Shown: positions 21,951 through 33,799, counted from the first letter of the stretch. The stretch: 64,000 bases of DNA from Heloderma charlesbogerti (GCA_026122225.1 JANEZZ010002882.1:558001-622000), one strand, 5' to 3'. Program-made: numbers and translations. The notes: generated by a model not told the origin, from the sequence alone.

Positions 21951-23281
21951 GTGAGCTCTAGCACGCACCTGCAGCACAGGCGTTCAGTTTTATTCTTGCA
22001 TTTTATTACTACATTCACAGCCAGCCTCTTCCCCCTCTTGCAAGGAGCTCAAGGCTGCTTACATGGTCCTCCTCCTCTCCGTTTTCTCTTCCCAACAACC
22101 CCGTGAGGTAGGTTAGGTCTGAGACTCTGTGACTGGCCCAAAGCCACCCAGTGAGCTTCATGGCCTGAGCAGGGCCTGGCATCTCCCGAGTCCCAGTACA
22201 GCACTCAAACCACTACGTCTCCCTGGCTCTCTTGCATGTGAGAGGGCTTAGAGCAGGGCCATATTCCATTTAGGGGAGGCTCTTGGGTGCCATGACTAAT
22301 ATTCCCCAAATACCAGCCTATTGTAGCTTAAAGTTCTTACTGCCAGAAGCTCGGTGTTAGGAGAGGCACTTCAACCTTCTAGAATAGAGAAAAACATGCA
22401 AAAGCCAGGAAGCCACCAAATGCGTGGTGGCATGGGGAAAGGGGGCGTGGCCAGGGAAAGGGGTGTGGCCACCGGGTGAACCCCGAGGGGCCAGAGCTGG
22501 CCCTTGAGCCTGACGTTCCACACCTCCGGTTTAGAACAAACAAAGCCTTGGGGTGAGGGGTTGAATGAGGAAGGCGAGGGCGGGCAAGACGTCCTTGTTT
22601 TTCTTTTCTTCGTTTGGCCCGTGCACAAGGCTGCCGGATGGGTGTACACTTAACAGCAGTAGGAACCAATACTCTTAAAAATGCAGACTTCAGAAGAGCA
22701 GCGCCACAAGAGGCAGCAAGCGCCATGAGGAGAAGGCGTGGAAGCACAGCAGCCAGCTTGTCGGCACCCTGGGCCAATGAAACGGCGGTGGTCCGATGCA
22801 GACGTGGCGGGCTCCGGGGAGCGTCTCTGGCGAAGCGTCCCCAACGCAGGGAGCCAGGCCCAGGAGGCCCCTATTGGGTCACCCTGCCTGGCTGCCCCTG
22901 GGGGGCGCTCGGAGGAGGCGCCTTGCCGAGTCGGGGAACGGCAGGCTTCGAGGGGCTGGGCCCCTTGGGCCGTGCAGCGAGGCTTGCGAAGTCCTGGCCT
23001 GCTGGCGGGAGGCTTGAGGAGTGGGCTGAAAGCCCAGAGACCTGTCAGCCGGCCATTGGTTTGCGCACCAAAGGCCATCGACAGTGCCTGAGTGTGGAGT
23101 TGGCCCCCCGGCGGGCCAAGAGCCGAGCTGCAGGCAAGCCAGCGGCTCCTGGAGGGGCCGGGCCTCGACATGCAGGAGTCCCAAAGTGGGCGGGGAGGAG
23201 GCAGCTGCACACATTGGCTTGGGGGGCAGTGGGGAGCTGTTGCCTCAGCCCTTTTGGATGGAGTCCGGTCTTTTCTGGCAG
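21951..23281 (+). other. CGNL1 intron (1.3 kb)
   Basis: It holds a minus-strand SINE (about 22005-22245) and a GC- and CpG-rich stretch at about 22700-23230 containing GGGCCAATGAAACGGCGG. No exon is seen. Confidence 0.75.
22005..22245 (-). repeat. tRNA-like SINE (second family)
   Basis: On the + strand it reads AACAACCCCGTGAGGTAGGT, TGACTGGCCCAAAGCCACCC, AGTGAGCTTCATGGC and CTCAAACCACTACGTC. This is the reverse complement of the common squamate SINE with a tRNA-like head (a + strand fragment lies near 35.95 kb). Confidence 0.7.
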
Positions 23282-23386
23282 AAAGAGAAGCAGCGCTTGG
23301 AAGAGGTGCTGGTGCGTGCGGAAGAAGACACTCGGGGGCTGCTCTTGGCCAAAACATCTTTGGAAGCCCAGCTGCAGGATGCCCAG
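23282..23386 (+). CDS. CGNL1: CGNL1 exon f (residues 270-304)
   Basis: The acceptor is TTTTCTGGCAG|AAA and the donor is CAG|GTACAG. The exon is 105 bp (35 codons), phase 0 at both ends. It encodes KEKQRLEEVLVRAEED and LLAKTSLEAQLQDAQ, which aligns with the QLEEAL...ALENELEAAQ segment of other CGNL1 proteins. Confidence 0.9.
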
Positions 23387-26300
23387 GTACAGGAGAGCGG
23401 CCGCGGCTTGGAGCGGCTGCGCCGTCGGTGCTGCTGCAGGGAGCAGCTGGTTCTGTTTCATTCCCTCCTTGACTTGGCTATTTATGTCATTTTTATAGCG
23501 CCCAAGAGCCAGAGCTCTCTGGGCGGTTCAGGACTGCTCCAGCTGCGATCACTGGCATTCTCCCTCGCAATGGCGCCCCGTCCGCGTCAGGCCCTCCGAG
23601 TCTCCTGACGCCGCCTTTCTGGCTTCGTTTGACCAAAGACGCTGTCCAGCGGTGGGGGGGGGCGGTGTCCAGCACTGCTGTGCGCCTGTGGGACCCCTGC
23701 CAGCACAGCGGGAAGCCAGCAGACCCTGCCGTGTTTGGGGTGGGTCAGCGTAGCTTCCAGACTCGCCCTGGGCTGGAGAGGAGTGCCTCCAGCGGCCCCA
23801 GGGGAGGCGCTTGCCGTCGTGCAAGGGGTGGGTCCTACGAGTGCAGCAGAAGGGGCGAGAGCGCAGCAGCCGCCCTGGAGCCCACCCTGGGCGTCCTTCC
23901 CTTCCTCCTCTGGAGAGCTCTGGTCTGCGGTGTTTGAGCTTGCCACTGTGTTACTCGGGAGGTAGCATGCCAGGCTACCAGGACAGAAGTTCGCTGTGGA
24001 GCGCAAGTGAGGCGGCGTTGCAGCCACCTGGCTGGCCCAAAGGCCTCCTGCTCCGCTCCTTTGGGCCCTCGCTGTGGAGGCTTTGGGCCTCCTCCCACCT
24101 CCGCTGTTTCGTTGGTGCTGCCACCGGGTGGGGGCAGCTGCTCCTCCACGACAGTGACCTGGTTCGCTGTCATGGGGCGTTTACATGGCTGCGGAAGGAG
24201 AAGCGGATGGAGGAGTACTGGAATCTTTAAAAGGAGTCACCTTTGCTGCGCTTTGGCCCATGCAGGGCTCCACGAGAGAGTGCTCCGCACCGGTAAGGAT
24301 CGCTTCGCAGGACATGCTTCCTGGTGGGGGGGGGGTGAACGTCATCTGACCAGCAGGGGCTGCTCAGCCAATAAGGGAGGCTCCCCCCGCTCCCCCCTTC
24401 TGCTTTCCCCTGAAGGTCCAGATGCTCCTGCATTTCAGGAACAAGCCTCGTTGAGCACAGTGGGGGTTCCCAGTAGCCATGCTTGTGCTGGGGAAGGGGG
24501 GGGATACAGGGATGGGAAACCAGCCCCTTTCCAACCCCATGCTGCACGGGATCTCTGTAATGAAGGTGTGAAGTAGTTACTTCCTAAGGTAATAAACTAA
24601 ACAAAGGAGAATCTGGGTCTGAAGATCGCGTTTTACCGCACTTGGGGAATTGGGCTTTCAACTGTGCCATTTCAGTTGAGGGGGATCCCTGCAAGTTGTG
24701 ATGTAGGCATTCAGGGGAGAAGTCTCATTGACCACAAGGGGAGTTACTTCTGAGTAGACCCTAACTGGTGTGTGCAGGGACAGGAAACACCCCTTGACCA
24801 AGGTCATGGTGGAAGGCCCGCCCCGGCCAGGGGGCTGAGTGCGGGGGTGGGGCACACAGCAGCTGTACTGGGGAGAACCCAACGTGAGGAAAAGAATCAG
24901 ACCTTAAGCCGTCCAGGTTTCCCCCGATAAGCTCCGGGGCGGCTGCTGGCTGGCCACGACATCATGTATCCCTCACGACCTCCAAATGCAGCCAGCGGGA
25001 GTAAATCCCTGGTGGAAACACCCCACGGAGGAGAAGCCGCTGTGGGTGAATTTCCCTGCAGAGTTCTTGTCACAGCGGCTGCTGCCATTTTGAATATTCA
25101 CGTCATGGCGGGGGCACGCCATAGCTTGTCGTTAGGTTCAGACCTGGCGAGGGTCGGTTGTCAGGGTGGTTAACAAGCCACCCAGAACCCGTGGCCTGTT
25201 TTGACCAGCCCATCAACCCACCTTGGCTGGCATTGCTGCTGCGACAAGAAGCCCTGTGGTGAAATTCGCCCACGTGACATGCAAACCCACCTTCTGTCTC
25301 CTGGGCTGCTGGCCGGCCGTGTGACTTACCACGCAGCACCGAATGCATTTCCCATGCCGTGTCCGCCTCCCTCGGATCTGAATCAGTGGCGGTTGTTTTT
25401 CAAGGATTTATAAACAAATGGTAAAGTCAAATGGCCTGTGAAGATGGATTTGTGGGGCTGCTGGAGGGTTTTGGAGTAGCGCGGCTGACGGGTCTTTTCT
25501 TTAAAGCAAAAACAAAACACCACCACCAGCATGCGCACACCATGGGAGCTTGTCATGCTGGATTATCTAGGTTGTGAAATGCTGTGCTGTCTGCTAGGCC
25601 GCTTTTTAAAGGAGCCCTGACATCCGAAGAGCTCCGTTTTGCTAGGGATCTGTGCCCCTGAGCCCTGTTTTCCGAATTCCCATTTCAGCGTTGATTCCCA
25701 GCTGTCCCACAGCAGGCGGCTTTGGGGGGCCCTACCTGTGCTTAGAGCAAGGCCCCTCGCGGTGCTTGCTTGGGCTGCTGAGGGGCCCTTCAGCGGAGGC
25801 GGGGCTCCGACGTCAGTGGGGCGGCGAACCCACTCCAGTTTCAGACAGAACTCTAAAGGAGCTGTCCGAGGTGCAGCACCTTGGATAGGTCCCTCAGTGC
25901 TCCGGTTGGTTCTGACTGAAACCCGGAGCAGAGCCACCGCCCCACTGATGCTGGAGACGCCCACCTCCCCTGTTCCCCTTTGCTCGGGGATTGGCGTGAG
26001 TGCTGGGGTTGGGCCCAGGGGCAAACCTGCCCAGACCTTTGGGAGAATAACTGGCCAGAACCGTGCGCTCCCAGATCACCCTTTCCAAATGCTCATCTTC
26101 CCCTTGCTTGGAGAATTCCGTGTGAAATCTGAACGTAAGCAGGGGAAGTAACAAGAAAGCAGTCTAAAATGAGAAAAACAGACCAGTAAAAATGGCAGTT
26201 ACCAGTTGCCCATCTGCTTTTTCTTGCGCTAATAACTCTAAATTTGGGATGGCAGGATACAGATAACAGATTCGGAATGAATCCCGCAAATTGAGCAGTT

Positions 26301-26452
26301 TGTGTGCGTGTTTGTGCCTTCAATCCCATGCGGCTTGTTTCTGTTCCCAGCATTCCGTTTATTCATTTTCATTTATTTATTACATTTCTCCAGTGGCCAA
26401 AGCGCACTGGCAGTTTCCATGTTTCATGGAGCGGCTCTTTTCATGGCTGCAG
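23387..26452 (+). other. CGNL1 intron (3.1 kb)
   Basis: No exon is seen. A LINE tail scrap lies at about 23490-23535 (AGCCAGAGCTCTCTGGGCGG), a dispersed repeat at about 24675-24775, and an imperfect inverted repeat at about 25784-25975 (described separately). The rest appears unique. Confidence 0.75.
25784..25975. repeat. Imperfect inverted repeat (foldback)
   Basis: The left arm (about 25804-25864) contains GTCAGTGGGGCGGCGAACCC and TTTCAGACAGAACTC. The right arm (about 25895-25957) reads, when inverted, ATCAGTGGGGCGGTGGCTC and TTTCAGTCAGAACC. About 30 bp separate them, and weaker pairing extends outward on both sides. It looks like an aged foldback or MITE. Confidence 0.65.
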
Positions 26453-26605
26453 AGAAACATCCGTCGGCTGAGCCAGGAGCAGCAACAGTTAACGGACCGG
26501 CTGAAAGATGAAGCTAGCCAGAAGGATCAGTTAAAGAGGATGAAGAGTGAATTAGAGAGTGAGCGGTGGCAACTGGACAAGACTATTGAGAAGTTACACA
26601 AGGAG
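26453..26605 (+). CDS. CGNL1: CGNL1 exon g (residues 305-355)
   Basis: The acceptor is TGGCTGCAG|AGA and the donor is GAG|GTAAGA. The exon is 153 bp (51 codons), phase 0 at both ends. It encodes RNIRRLSQEQQQLTDRLKDE, ASQKDQLKRMKSELESERWQ and LDKTIEKLHKE. The ERW.L.KTIEKL.KE end is a strong match to CGNL1. Confidence 0.94.
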
Positions 26606-27214
26606 GTAAGAGCCGCCTGCGGATTAAATATCGGGTGGGGGATGGGGGCACAAATAAATGGCCAAACCGGACAAAAGACTTGGGTGCGGGGGAGAAAGTG
26701 AAATGTGCACTTTGCATTTGACGTTTGTGACCCAGGGAGGATCAATGGCTGCTTGTATTGCTGGAGTCGGAGCTGGGACAGGAGCGTCTCTGTCCCACAG
26801 GGAGCTGCAGGAGCAGTTTCTTCCCTGCGGAGGCTCTGCTCTCTTCACCTGGGGCCTGGAGCATCGGAAAGCCGTGCGATTGACCTCCGGGGGGCTTAAG
26901 AACACAATGCTTGTTGGTGCTTTTAATCCCGCAGCTCAGGGCCGGTTGCCGCGTAGAGAGCCAAAGGGGCACACCCAAGCCAACTCCAAAAATAGCACAG
27001 ATTAAACATGGGCCCTGCAGTCAGAGTTATCCTTCCCCCACCAGCATGTCATCCCAACCCACTGCCCGTCTTTGCGGGATGTATTTTTCAAATGTTTGAG
27101 CCACCTCTCAGCTTGCATGCACAAGGCAATACACAATACAACCATAAGAATGCCCTTTTAAAATGTTGAGTGAACATATCATTTTTATTAGCCTGCCCTG
27201 TGGCCCCGGAATAA

Positions 27215-27330
27215 AATTCCTGAGGACATCAGAAGAGCCCCGATGCTGGATCAGACCAGGGTCCATCTAGTCCAGCATTCTGCTTACACGGTGGCCAACC
27301 AGCTGCCAAGCAGCAAGCCTACCAGTATTC
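27215..27330 (-). repeat. Squamate-type LINE 3' tail, inverted
   Basis: The + strand reads ACATCAGAAGAGCCCCGATG, CTGGATCAGACCAGGGTCCA and TCTAGTCCAGCATTCTGC, then GTGGCCAACCAGCTGCC. This is the reverse complement of the tails at 0.75 and 29.4 kb. Confidence 0.7.
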
Positions 27331-27355
27331 CATATACCGACCGAAATCCACCACT

Positions 27356-27383
27356 ATCATCGTCATCACCACCACCACCACCA
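27356..27383 (+). repeat. (ATC/ACC)n microsatellite
   Basis: ATCATCGTCATCACCACCAC, followed by more CCA units, forms a trinucleotide tract at the edge of the LINE tail. Confidence 0.85.
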
Positions 27384-28496
27384 AATACAACCAGTTAAAA
27401 CCAGCAGATGCCTGTATAGTGCACAGCAGCAGCAGACGTCTCACCCTGGTCATGCCCTTTTCTCCGTCCCCCCTTTTCAGATGCTGGTTGGCTGCTACCC
27501 CTCCCTCCCCCGCTCCCATTCCTTTGTCTCTGAGCCCTCGTTCGTCCTTCTCCCAATTCATAACTGATACTGGGCCAGCATGGCCGCATGAGCCATCCCA
27601 CTAGAGCAGCTGTATTTCCAGAGCACCAACAGAAGCTGTGTGCCATCTTGGAAATACGTCCCAGGATCCTTTGCAGTGTTGCAGAGGTTGCTGGAGTGGA
27701 GCTCCCCAGTGGATCTTGACTGATCAGATGTTTGCCTCTCTCCATCCTCCATAGCCCTTCCTTTTGTATGTTAGTATGTATGTATGCACTGTATGTATTT
27801 ATTTAATTCCTATCCTGCTCCATAGCCAACGCTGTCTGGGAGCTTCACAAAAACTAACAGTCACCGGGCGTTTTCAGCCAGTGAAAACACTTGTCTGACA
27901 TTTATCCTGCAAACCAAAAGGAGAGACTCACGGCCACCGTGCACACACGCAGCCCGTCGGGCAGGAGGCATCTTCTGGCAGTGCCTGTGGAGAGATCATG
28001 CAGATCATGATCTGGTTCTCGTTGACCTTGTGGGGAAATACGTGAGCGTTGCAATCCAACGCATCTGGGGGGTGCTAGCTGGGGGGAGGCCGCCTGGAGG
28101 CCTTGGTTGCGCAGGCAGAACGGATGGAACCGGAAGGTTTCTGCCGGAGCCTGAGGTCTTCCCGCTGCCAAGCGTGGGAACTGCCACCAGCTCTGCAAGA
28201 TTCTCTTGCTGCTCAAGCCACCGTGACTCTCGTCCTCGCAGACAGGAGGTGGCCCGCGGCTCAATCTATCTTCTTCCCACCTGGGCAAGGAGCGCTTTGA
28301 ATGCCGACGGAAGGGTTTCACCCAGGTCCGGAGGACTGTCACCATTTGGGTGGTACACAGCTGAAAAAACGCTGCCTGGCGACTTGCTCGGCATCGTGCC
28401 CAAAGCTCTCGGGGGTGCCACTTCGTAGCCAAGATGTCCCAAGCCCCCCATGGAACCCTCCCCACCTCCTCCTGTGCCTGTGCTCCTTTTTGCTAG

Positions 28497-28667
28497 ATGG
28501 CGGAAATTGTGGAGGTTTCGCGGACGTCGACCCTGGAGCTCCAGAACCAGCTTGATGAATATAAGGAGAAGAATCGCCGGGAACTTGCTGAGATGCAGAG
28601 GCAGCTGAAGGACAAAAACCTGGAGCTGGAAAAGGCACACCTGACGGCCCTCAAAATGCAGGAGGAG
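28497..28667 (+). CDS. CGNL1: CGNL1 exon h (residues 356-412)
   Basis: The acceptor is CTTTTTGCTAG|ATG and the donor is GAG|GTGATG. The exon is 171 bp (57 codons), phase 0 at both ends. It encodes MAEIVEVSRTSTLELQNQLD, EYKEKNRRELAEMQRQLKDK and LTALKMQEE. The first codon is ATG only by chance, because the upstream exon joins in frame. This is a hallmark block of CGNL1. Confidence 0.95.
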
Positions 28668-28709
28668 GTGATGGCTGCTGCGTCTAGTGGTGTCCGTGAA
28701 CATCTGGTC

Positions 28710-28870
28710 CAGAGCGGGGGTTTCAAACCACTTTTGGCCCAAGGGCCAGACGCAGCATTGGAGAAGTGCTCGGGGGCCACATCCCAGTGGTAGGCGGGCT
28801 GAAGGCAAGAGGGGCAGGGCCAAACATGCCAGCCTATCTGAGCCAGCAGCAAAGCTGTAGGAGGGGCCGT
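28710..28870. repeat. hAT-like dispersed repeat fragment
   Basis: GGTTTCAAACCACTTTTGGC with CCCAAGGGCCAGACGCAGCA and CGGGGGCCACATCCCAG is typical of the CTGGCCCGCGGGCCAGATG-type hAT termini also seen at 2.4 kb and 32.75 kb. Confidence 0.5.
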
Positions 28871-29379
28871 TTAGCCCTTTAGGGCGCCAGCCTGTGCACC
28901 TTTAGACAGGAAAAAGCCCTGCACCTTCCAGCATCCCCCCGCCAGGCATGTTTCTTCCTAACCATGCATAGGGTGGCAGCCTCGAATGGGGGAAACTGCA
29001 GAAGCTGGGAAGGCGATGGGACCATTTGATGGGAGCTTGGAGGAGGGAGCAGGAAGGTGTGGCTGGGGGGAAAGGGGGCCATTTGGGCACCCCTGGCGGT
29101 CTGGATTGGGGCCCCAGGCAGACTGGCCCTGGAAGGATCACCCCAGGGACGCAAGGGGCCTTCGTTCGGTTCACGTGCTTATTCTGAAGGCTGCTGTGCT
29201 ACACTTCAGGAGCAGAGAGTTCTGCCAAGCAGCTGAGAAAGCACAAAAACAAGTGATATAATACCATAAAGCACCACTTTAAGCCCTCTTTAAAGTTCTA
29301 TAACAGCTAGTAACTTGAAGAGCAGCATACTTCAACAAAAGAATAAAACGTCAGCCCACTAAACTAATCATGGTGGTTA

Positions 29380-29675
29380 CCATGATGGCCACCTGTTCGG
29401 ATGGCTTTAAGGGGGCTGGACAGATCCCTGGAGGAGGAGGCGATCCGTGACTGCTGGTCCTGATGGCTGGGTGCCGCCTCCAGTGCCAGAGGCGGTGGGC
29501 CTGTGTACACCAGTTGCTGGGGAGCATGGGTGGGAGGGTGCCATTGCCCTCATGCCCTGCTTGAGGGTTCCTGGCCGTCCGCTGGTCAGCCGCTGTGTGA
29601 ACAGAATGCGGGACTGGATGGACCCTTGGTCTGATCCAGCAGGGCGCTTCTTTGGTTTCTATGTGCAGTAACCAA
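29380..29675 (+). repeat. Squamate-type LINE 3' tail
   Basis: It reads GGGGGCTGGACAGATCCCTG, then CAGTTGCTGGGGAGCATGGG, GACTGGATGGACCCTTGGTC and TGATCCAGCAGGGCGCTTCT. This is the clearest copy of this tail in the window. Confidence 0.7.
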
Positions 29676-30084
29676 ACCCTGCCCAAACTAGAGGCAAACT
29701 GAAATAAGCCTATCTTTAGGGCCGTTCTAAAAGACCCTGACCTGTATCCGTGTGCTGGGGTGGGAGGGAGAGAGAAATCTCAAACCTACTTGCCTTTGGT
29801 CCATCAACGTTCTTTTTGGTATGTTTCCTGTTTTGATCACACGTGGCCGAGAAAGATGAATGCAAGCGGGGACAAGCTGGGACACTTTAGAAAAATGGGG
29901 AATCTACCAATGATATAAGCAGAGGGGAAAGGAATGTGGCCCGTTCAGCTTAGGCGCTTGGCCATTGACACACTTGGGATGTAAATAAAGACATACATAA
30001 GCAAACTCTTACTACATGAAGGAACAGGTGGGTCCGGAGCGTCCAGTTTCACAAGAAGTGCTGCTCCTCCGTTGCAGCATGTTC

Positions 30085-30640
30085 AGTTACCAGCTTTTAT
30101 TTTATTTATTTATTATTAAATTTATTAATCGCCCATCTGGTTGGTCACCCAGCCACTCTGGGCGATGTACAGCATACAATAAAACAGTTTAAAACAGTAA
30201 AATTCTACAATAAAAACATTTTCTAAAATACCCTAACCCACCCCAAATGCCTGCCTGAACAACAACGTTTTTAATGCACGACGGAAGCTCATTAAAGAGG
30301 GGGCATGACGGAGTTCCCTAGGGAGGGAGTTCCACAGAGTGCAGGCCACCACAGAAAAGGCCCTCTCCCTCGTCCCCACCAGTATAGCTGTCCTGGCTGA
30401 TGGGACAGAGAGAAGGCCATCCAAGGCTGATCTTGTTAAGCGGCTTGTCTGGTGCTGCTGGAGGCGCTCCTTAAGATAGGCTGGGCCGGAACCATATAGG
30501 GTTTTAAAGGTCAAAACCAACACCTTGAATTTGGCCCGGAAAACAACTGGTAACCAGTGCAACTCCTTCAGCACTGGAGTGATGTGATCTCACCGGCGGC
30601 TGCCTTTAATCAGGCGAGCTGCTGCGTTCTGTACCAGCTG
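30085..30640 (-). repeat. L2-clade LINE 3' end, well preserved
   Basis: The minus strand carries an open 113-codon stretch (30574-30233). It starts LKELHWLPVVFRAKFKVLVL, continues TFKTLYGSGPAYLKERLQQH, includes RERAFSVVACTLWNSLPREL and ends RQAFGVG. This is the ORF2 C-terminus of an L2-type element. An A-rich 3' UTR and TTTATT tail follow to about 30085. A copy of the same subfamily lies at 62.65-63.65 kb. It is 5'-truncated and has no RT core. Confidence 0.85.
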
Positions 30641-31920
30641 CAGCTGCAGCTGCGGAAAGACTGGGGTGCATTTAAGAGGTCTCTGTCCCAGGACCGTGTG
30701 AGCAAACGCTGTGAGGCTGGGGGAGCCTGGCACACTGTCTGGGCTTATGGGAGTGTTATCTGGGGGCTGGTTGGACTCCAGAACCCATCTCGTCAGGACG
30801 TGCTTGTGTCCGAGGTAGCCCACCCGCCCACCCTGCCTCTCCTGAAAGGCCGGTGGCATGCTGCCATCTTGTGGTTGGGGAAATACTCAAGGGCACTGAC
30901 GCCGACAGCGGAGAGATGCAGGTCCTGACTTGACGTTCTGTGCTTGTGGTAGAAAAATGCCCGTTTTTTGAGCATTTGTGTGAGTAATTCTGCACAGAAA
31001 ATTAGAAGGGGATGAGGAATCTGCACACTGTTCCTCACGTCCATCCATGACCAGAATCTGATGGAAATCCAGGGTCCTGTTCATGGGTCCACGGGTCCAC
31101 CCAGGGAACGGTATTGCTTTCAAATAAGTTTCCATGTGAGGCACTTGCATAGTCACCCTAAAATGTTGGTCTGTGAGCACAGAACATCGCACTAAAGGCT
31201 ACTCGCACCAGGCCATGTCCGTCCCTTGGTTGACTGGCTAGCGACAGGTTTGCCGGGCTTGTCCCTTTCCACAAAATCATTGCCTGCTTCTTCCCTGAAG
31301 CACTTTGTCTCTCCTGCTCCCCCACCGCTGCCAGTTCTTATTTCCTTAAGATGTTGCTTTCCCAAACGTCTCAGGCCAGCTTGTATCCTGCTTCACAATG
31401 CTGGGGTGAGTTTTTAACTTGCTGATCTGGGCAGTGCTGTTGGTTCAGCAGCGTGACCACAAAGGCCCAATGTGTGAAAATAGAACCACATTATTTCTCC
31501 ATTAGTCTTTTCTTTCAGTGGCTGGGTTTTTTTCTCTCCATCTGTATCCCAACTCCCCTCCTTTTCCTCAAAATAGAGGAGCTGTTTTCACATTTGCAGG
31601 AGGGCTGCGTCCTCGGAGTTATTGCCTCCAGAGTGGGCTTGCTTCCTGCCAAAGGTTGGTGCTCCAGCACAGAGCAAGCCGATTTGTGCGTGGGGGGGGG
31701 GTGCATTTTGGCCCCTGGGCTCCCACAAGCTGGGATGGAGGAAAGCTGGGTCTCTGGTAGCAGCTGGGCCCATGGATTGACGCTCGCAAAGTGCAGGATG
31801 ATTGTATTATGTCTCTGTCTTGTCTGTCTGGCTGCAGCTGTGCAAGGTGCTGCATAGAGCATGCCAGGGATTGGGGCCATGTCCAGAGTGGCTTACAGCC
31901 CACCTTTCCTTTTGTTTCAG

Positions 31921-32082
31921 GTGCGTTTTATGGAGGAAGAATTACGGGATCACCAGAGAGCCCAAGACGAGGCTGTTACAAGAACGCAGCTTCTGGAACA
32001 GACCATGAAAGTCCTGGAATATGAACTGGAAGCTAAAAACCACTTGAAAGAAGATCGGGCAAGACAAGCCAAGATAATGGAG
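31921..32082 (+). CDS. CGNL1: CGNL1 exon i (residues 413-466)
   Basis: The acceptor is CCTTTTGTTTCAG|GTG, with a strong pyrimidine tract, and the donor is GAG|GTAGAG. The exon is 162 bp (54 codons), phase 0 at both ends. It encodes VRFMEEELRDHQRAQDEAVT, RTQLLEQTMKVLEYELEAKN and HLKEDRARQAKIME. Confidence 0.95.
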
Positions 32083-32737
32083 GTAGAGGGTGAACTTGGG
32101 GGTGGGGAATGAGTCAGTCCCTTTTGCGTGCACAGTTGTGACAATTTGTACCATTAGGACTGGCTGCAGCGAGGCCCACAGGGACCGTGTTCCGGCTTCC
32201 GCTGCCAGTTAAGTCCGCGCCACGTGCATTGCCCAGGAGAGAGGAGCGCCTGCTTGGCCACATCTTTGTCTCCCTAATTAACGTCTTTACCTGCCCCAGA
32301 CGGAGCTACAGAGCCCTGTGGCCTTCCAGTAGAAAGCTCCGTGTTGTCTCTTTTCTGGTCCCACAGCCCAGGTTCATACAGTCTCAGAGAGGCGATGATT
32401 TGAGCAAGCGCCCCGAAGTGGTGGGCTGGTTGTTGAAGCGGGGGAAGGCCCCTCGGGCGTGTGCTGCCCCCCTCATGCCAGCAGGCCCCCGAGCGGGGAG
32501 ACGGGCCCCCGGCACTGGAACACAGAACGGACCCCACCACCCATGTTCGAGGCCCCTTGCGGCCGCAGTCTGCTCCAGAGGCCCTGCTGAAGCTGCTTGC
32601 GCGTTTGGCCCCGGCCTGTGCTGTGTGCTGCTTCTTCTGTACATTTTGATCCTGCCCTTCAACTGTGTTTCCAAGGCCGCTTCACAAAAAGAGATACAAT
32701 TTACCTAAAAAACAAACAAACGTTTTTAAAAGGTGAT

Positions 32738-32855
32738 ATAAAACGGGTGGGCAGCTTTGGCCCGCAACTTCCCTCTGCCCCAGTTAGCGTAGCCAAGGGG
32801 AGTGGTGGGCCAAAACTTCTGGAGGGCCACAAGCTGCCCAGCCCTGGCGTAAAAC
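32738..32855. repeat. hAT-like dispersed repeat
   Basis: ACGGGTGGGCAGCTTTGGCC and CGCAACTTCC are echoed by GTGGGCCAAAACTTCTGGAG and GGCCACAAGCTGCCCAGCCC. The ends are inverted copies (GGGCAGCTTTGGCC and GGCCACAAGCTGCCC), as in a short non-autonomous hAT. Confidence 0.55.
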
Positions 32856-33119
32856 AAAACCCAACAGAGGGAAGTCCTCGAGCTCTGTTTCTGGAAGTAG
32901 AGCTGCTGTGCTTAGGGGCGCGCCAACACAGAGCACCACGGGGCAGGCCGCCTGCCCCACAGGACACAGGAGCATGAAGATGGCACCTTCTCTGGCCGTG
33001 GCTCCTGGCTCTGTGGCCCGTGCAGGATGTGCAGCGGTGCTTCTCATGGCTCTCGATGCACTGGTGTCATGCATGATGGGTGGCAAGCCCTGGTTGCCCC
33101 AAGAAGCTGCCCCAGGGAA

Positions 33120-33500
33120 TGATGTATTTATTTATTTAAGAATATTTACAATATATACTGCTTCCCATTATAAAAATCCCAAAGTGGTTTACAACAAAAT
33201 TATAAAACAAAACATCATTATAAAAGCACAACAGTATTTAGATAAGTTGATGGTTGGGAAAAGCCAGGGTAAACAAGTAAGTTTTTAATGATGGTGGAAC
33301 ACACATGACACGATTATTGTGTCTTATAAGAGCCACCTGTCTTATCGCAGAGGGGAGGAGAGGTCCTTCCAGAGGGTGGGTGCCAACAAGAGAAGGCCCG
33401 TTGCCAGGGTGTTAAATGGGTAACAACGCCTCCCCTGAAGATTGCAGTGGGCTAGCGGGTCTGTGTAGGGGGAGATGAATTTTTCAGGTAACCTGGTCCC
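33120..33500 (-). repeat. L2-type LINE 3' end
   Basis: GATGTATTTATTTATTTAAG and an ACAAAATTATAAAACAAAAC stretch form the tail side. On the minus strand RAFSCWHPPSG near 33370-33400 is a decayed RAFSVVAP motif. It is a short relic. Confidence 0.6.
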
Positions 33501-33799
33501 AAGTTTTTTGCGGTGAGTACTTTCTGATCACTTTAACGTTGAGAAATTTTCCATTAAGGTCAAGTTCTATCTGGGTTAGAATGAGGCCACACACAGAACA
33601 TTTTTCTGGATTTTCTGTGTGTTGCAGCACATTATAGCCCAGATGCTTTTCCTGACTTCCCGTCATGCAGAGCCAGCCATTTGAAGCAGCCTTCATCTGT
33701 TCTCTGTCTGGCGCTGTGGCGTGCTGAAGGGAGAGCTGTTCCGTAACTCCGCTTTGCGCAGCCTCTTGCACTGAGCCCAAGTTGCCTTGTGCCTTTTAG

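Larger units (their letters stand above)
26606..28496 (+). other. CGNL1 intron (1.9 kb)
   Basis: It holds an inverted copy of the squamate LINE tail (about 27215-27330), a CAC/ATC microsatellite (27356-27383) and a TATG- and TTTA-rich LINE tail scrap (about 27765-27870). No exon is seen. Confidence 0.75.
28668..31920 (+). other. CGNL1 intron (3.3 kb)
   Basis: It holds an hAT-like fragment (about 28710-28870), a squamate LINE tail (about 29380-29675) and a well-preserved L2 3' end on the minus strand (about 30085-30640). No exon is seen. Confidence 0.75.
32083..33799 (+). other. CGNL1 intron (1.7 kb)
   Basis: It holds a LINE tail scrap (about 32640-32735), an hAT-like fragment (about 32738-32855) and a minus-strand L2 3' end (about 33120-33500). 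No exon is seen. Confidence 0.75.

Noticed and set aside
22614..23498. 294-codon plus-strand open frame
   Set aside because: It overlaps the real CGNL1 exon 23282-23386 in a different frame and lies in GC-rich sequence; a chance open frame.
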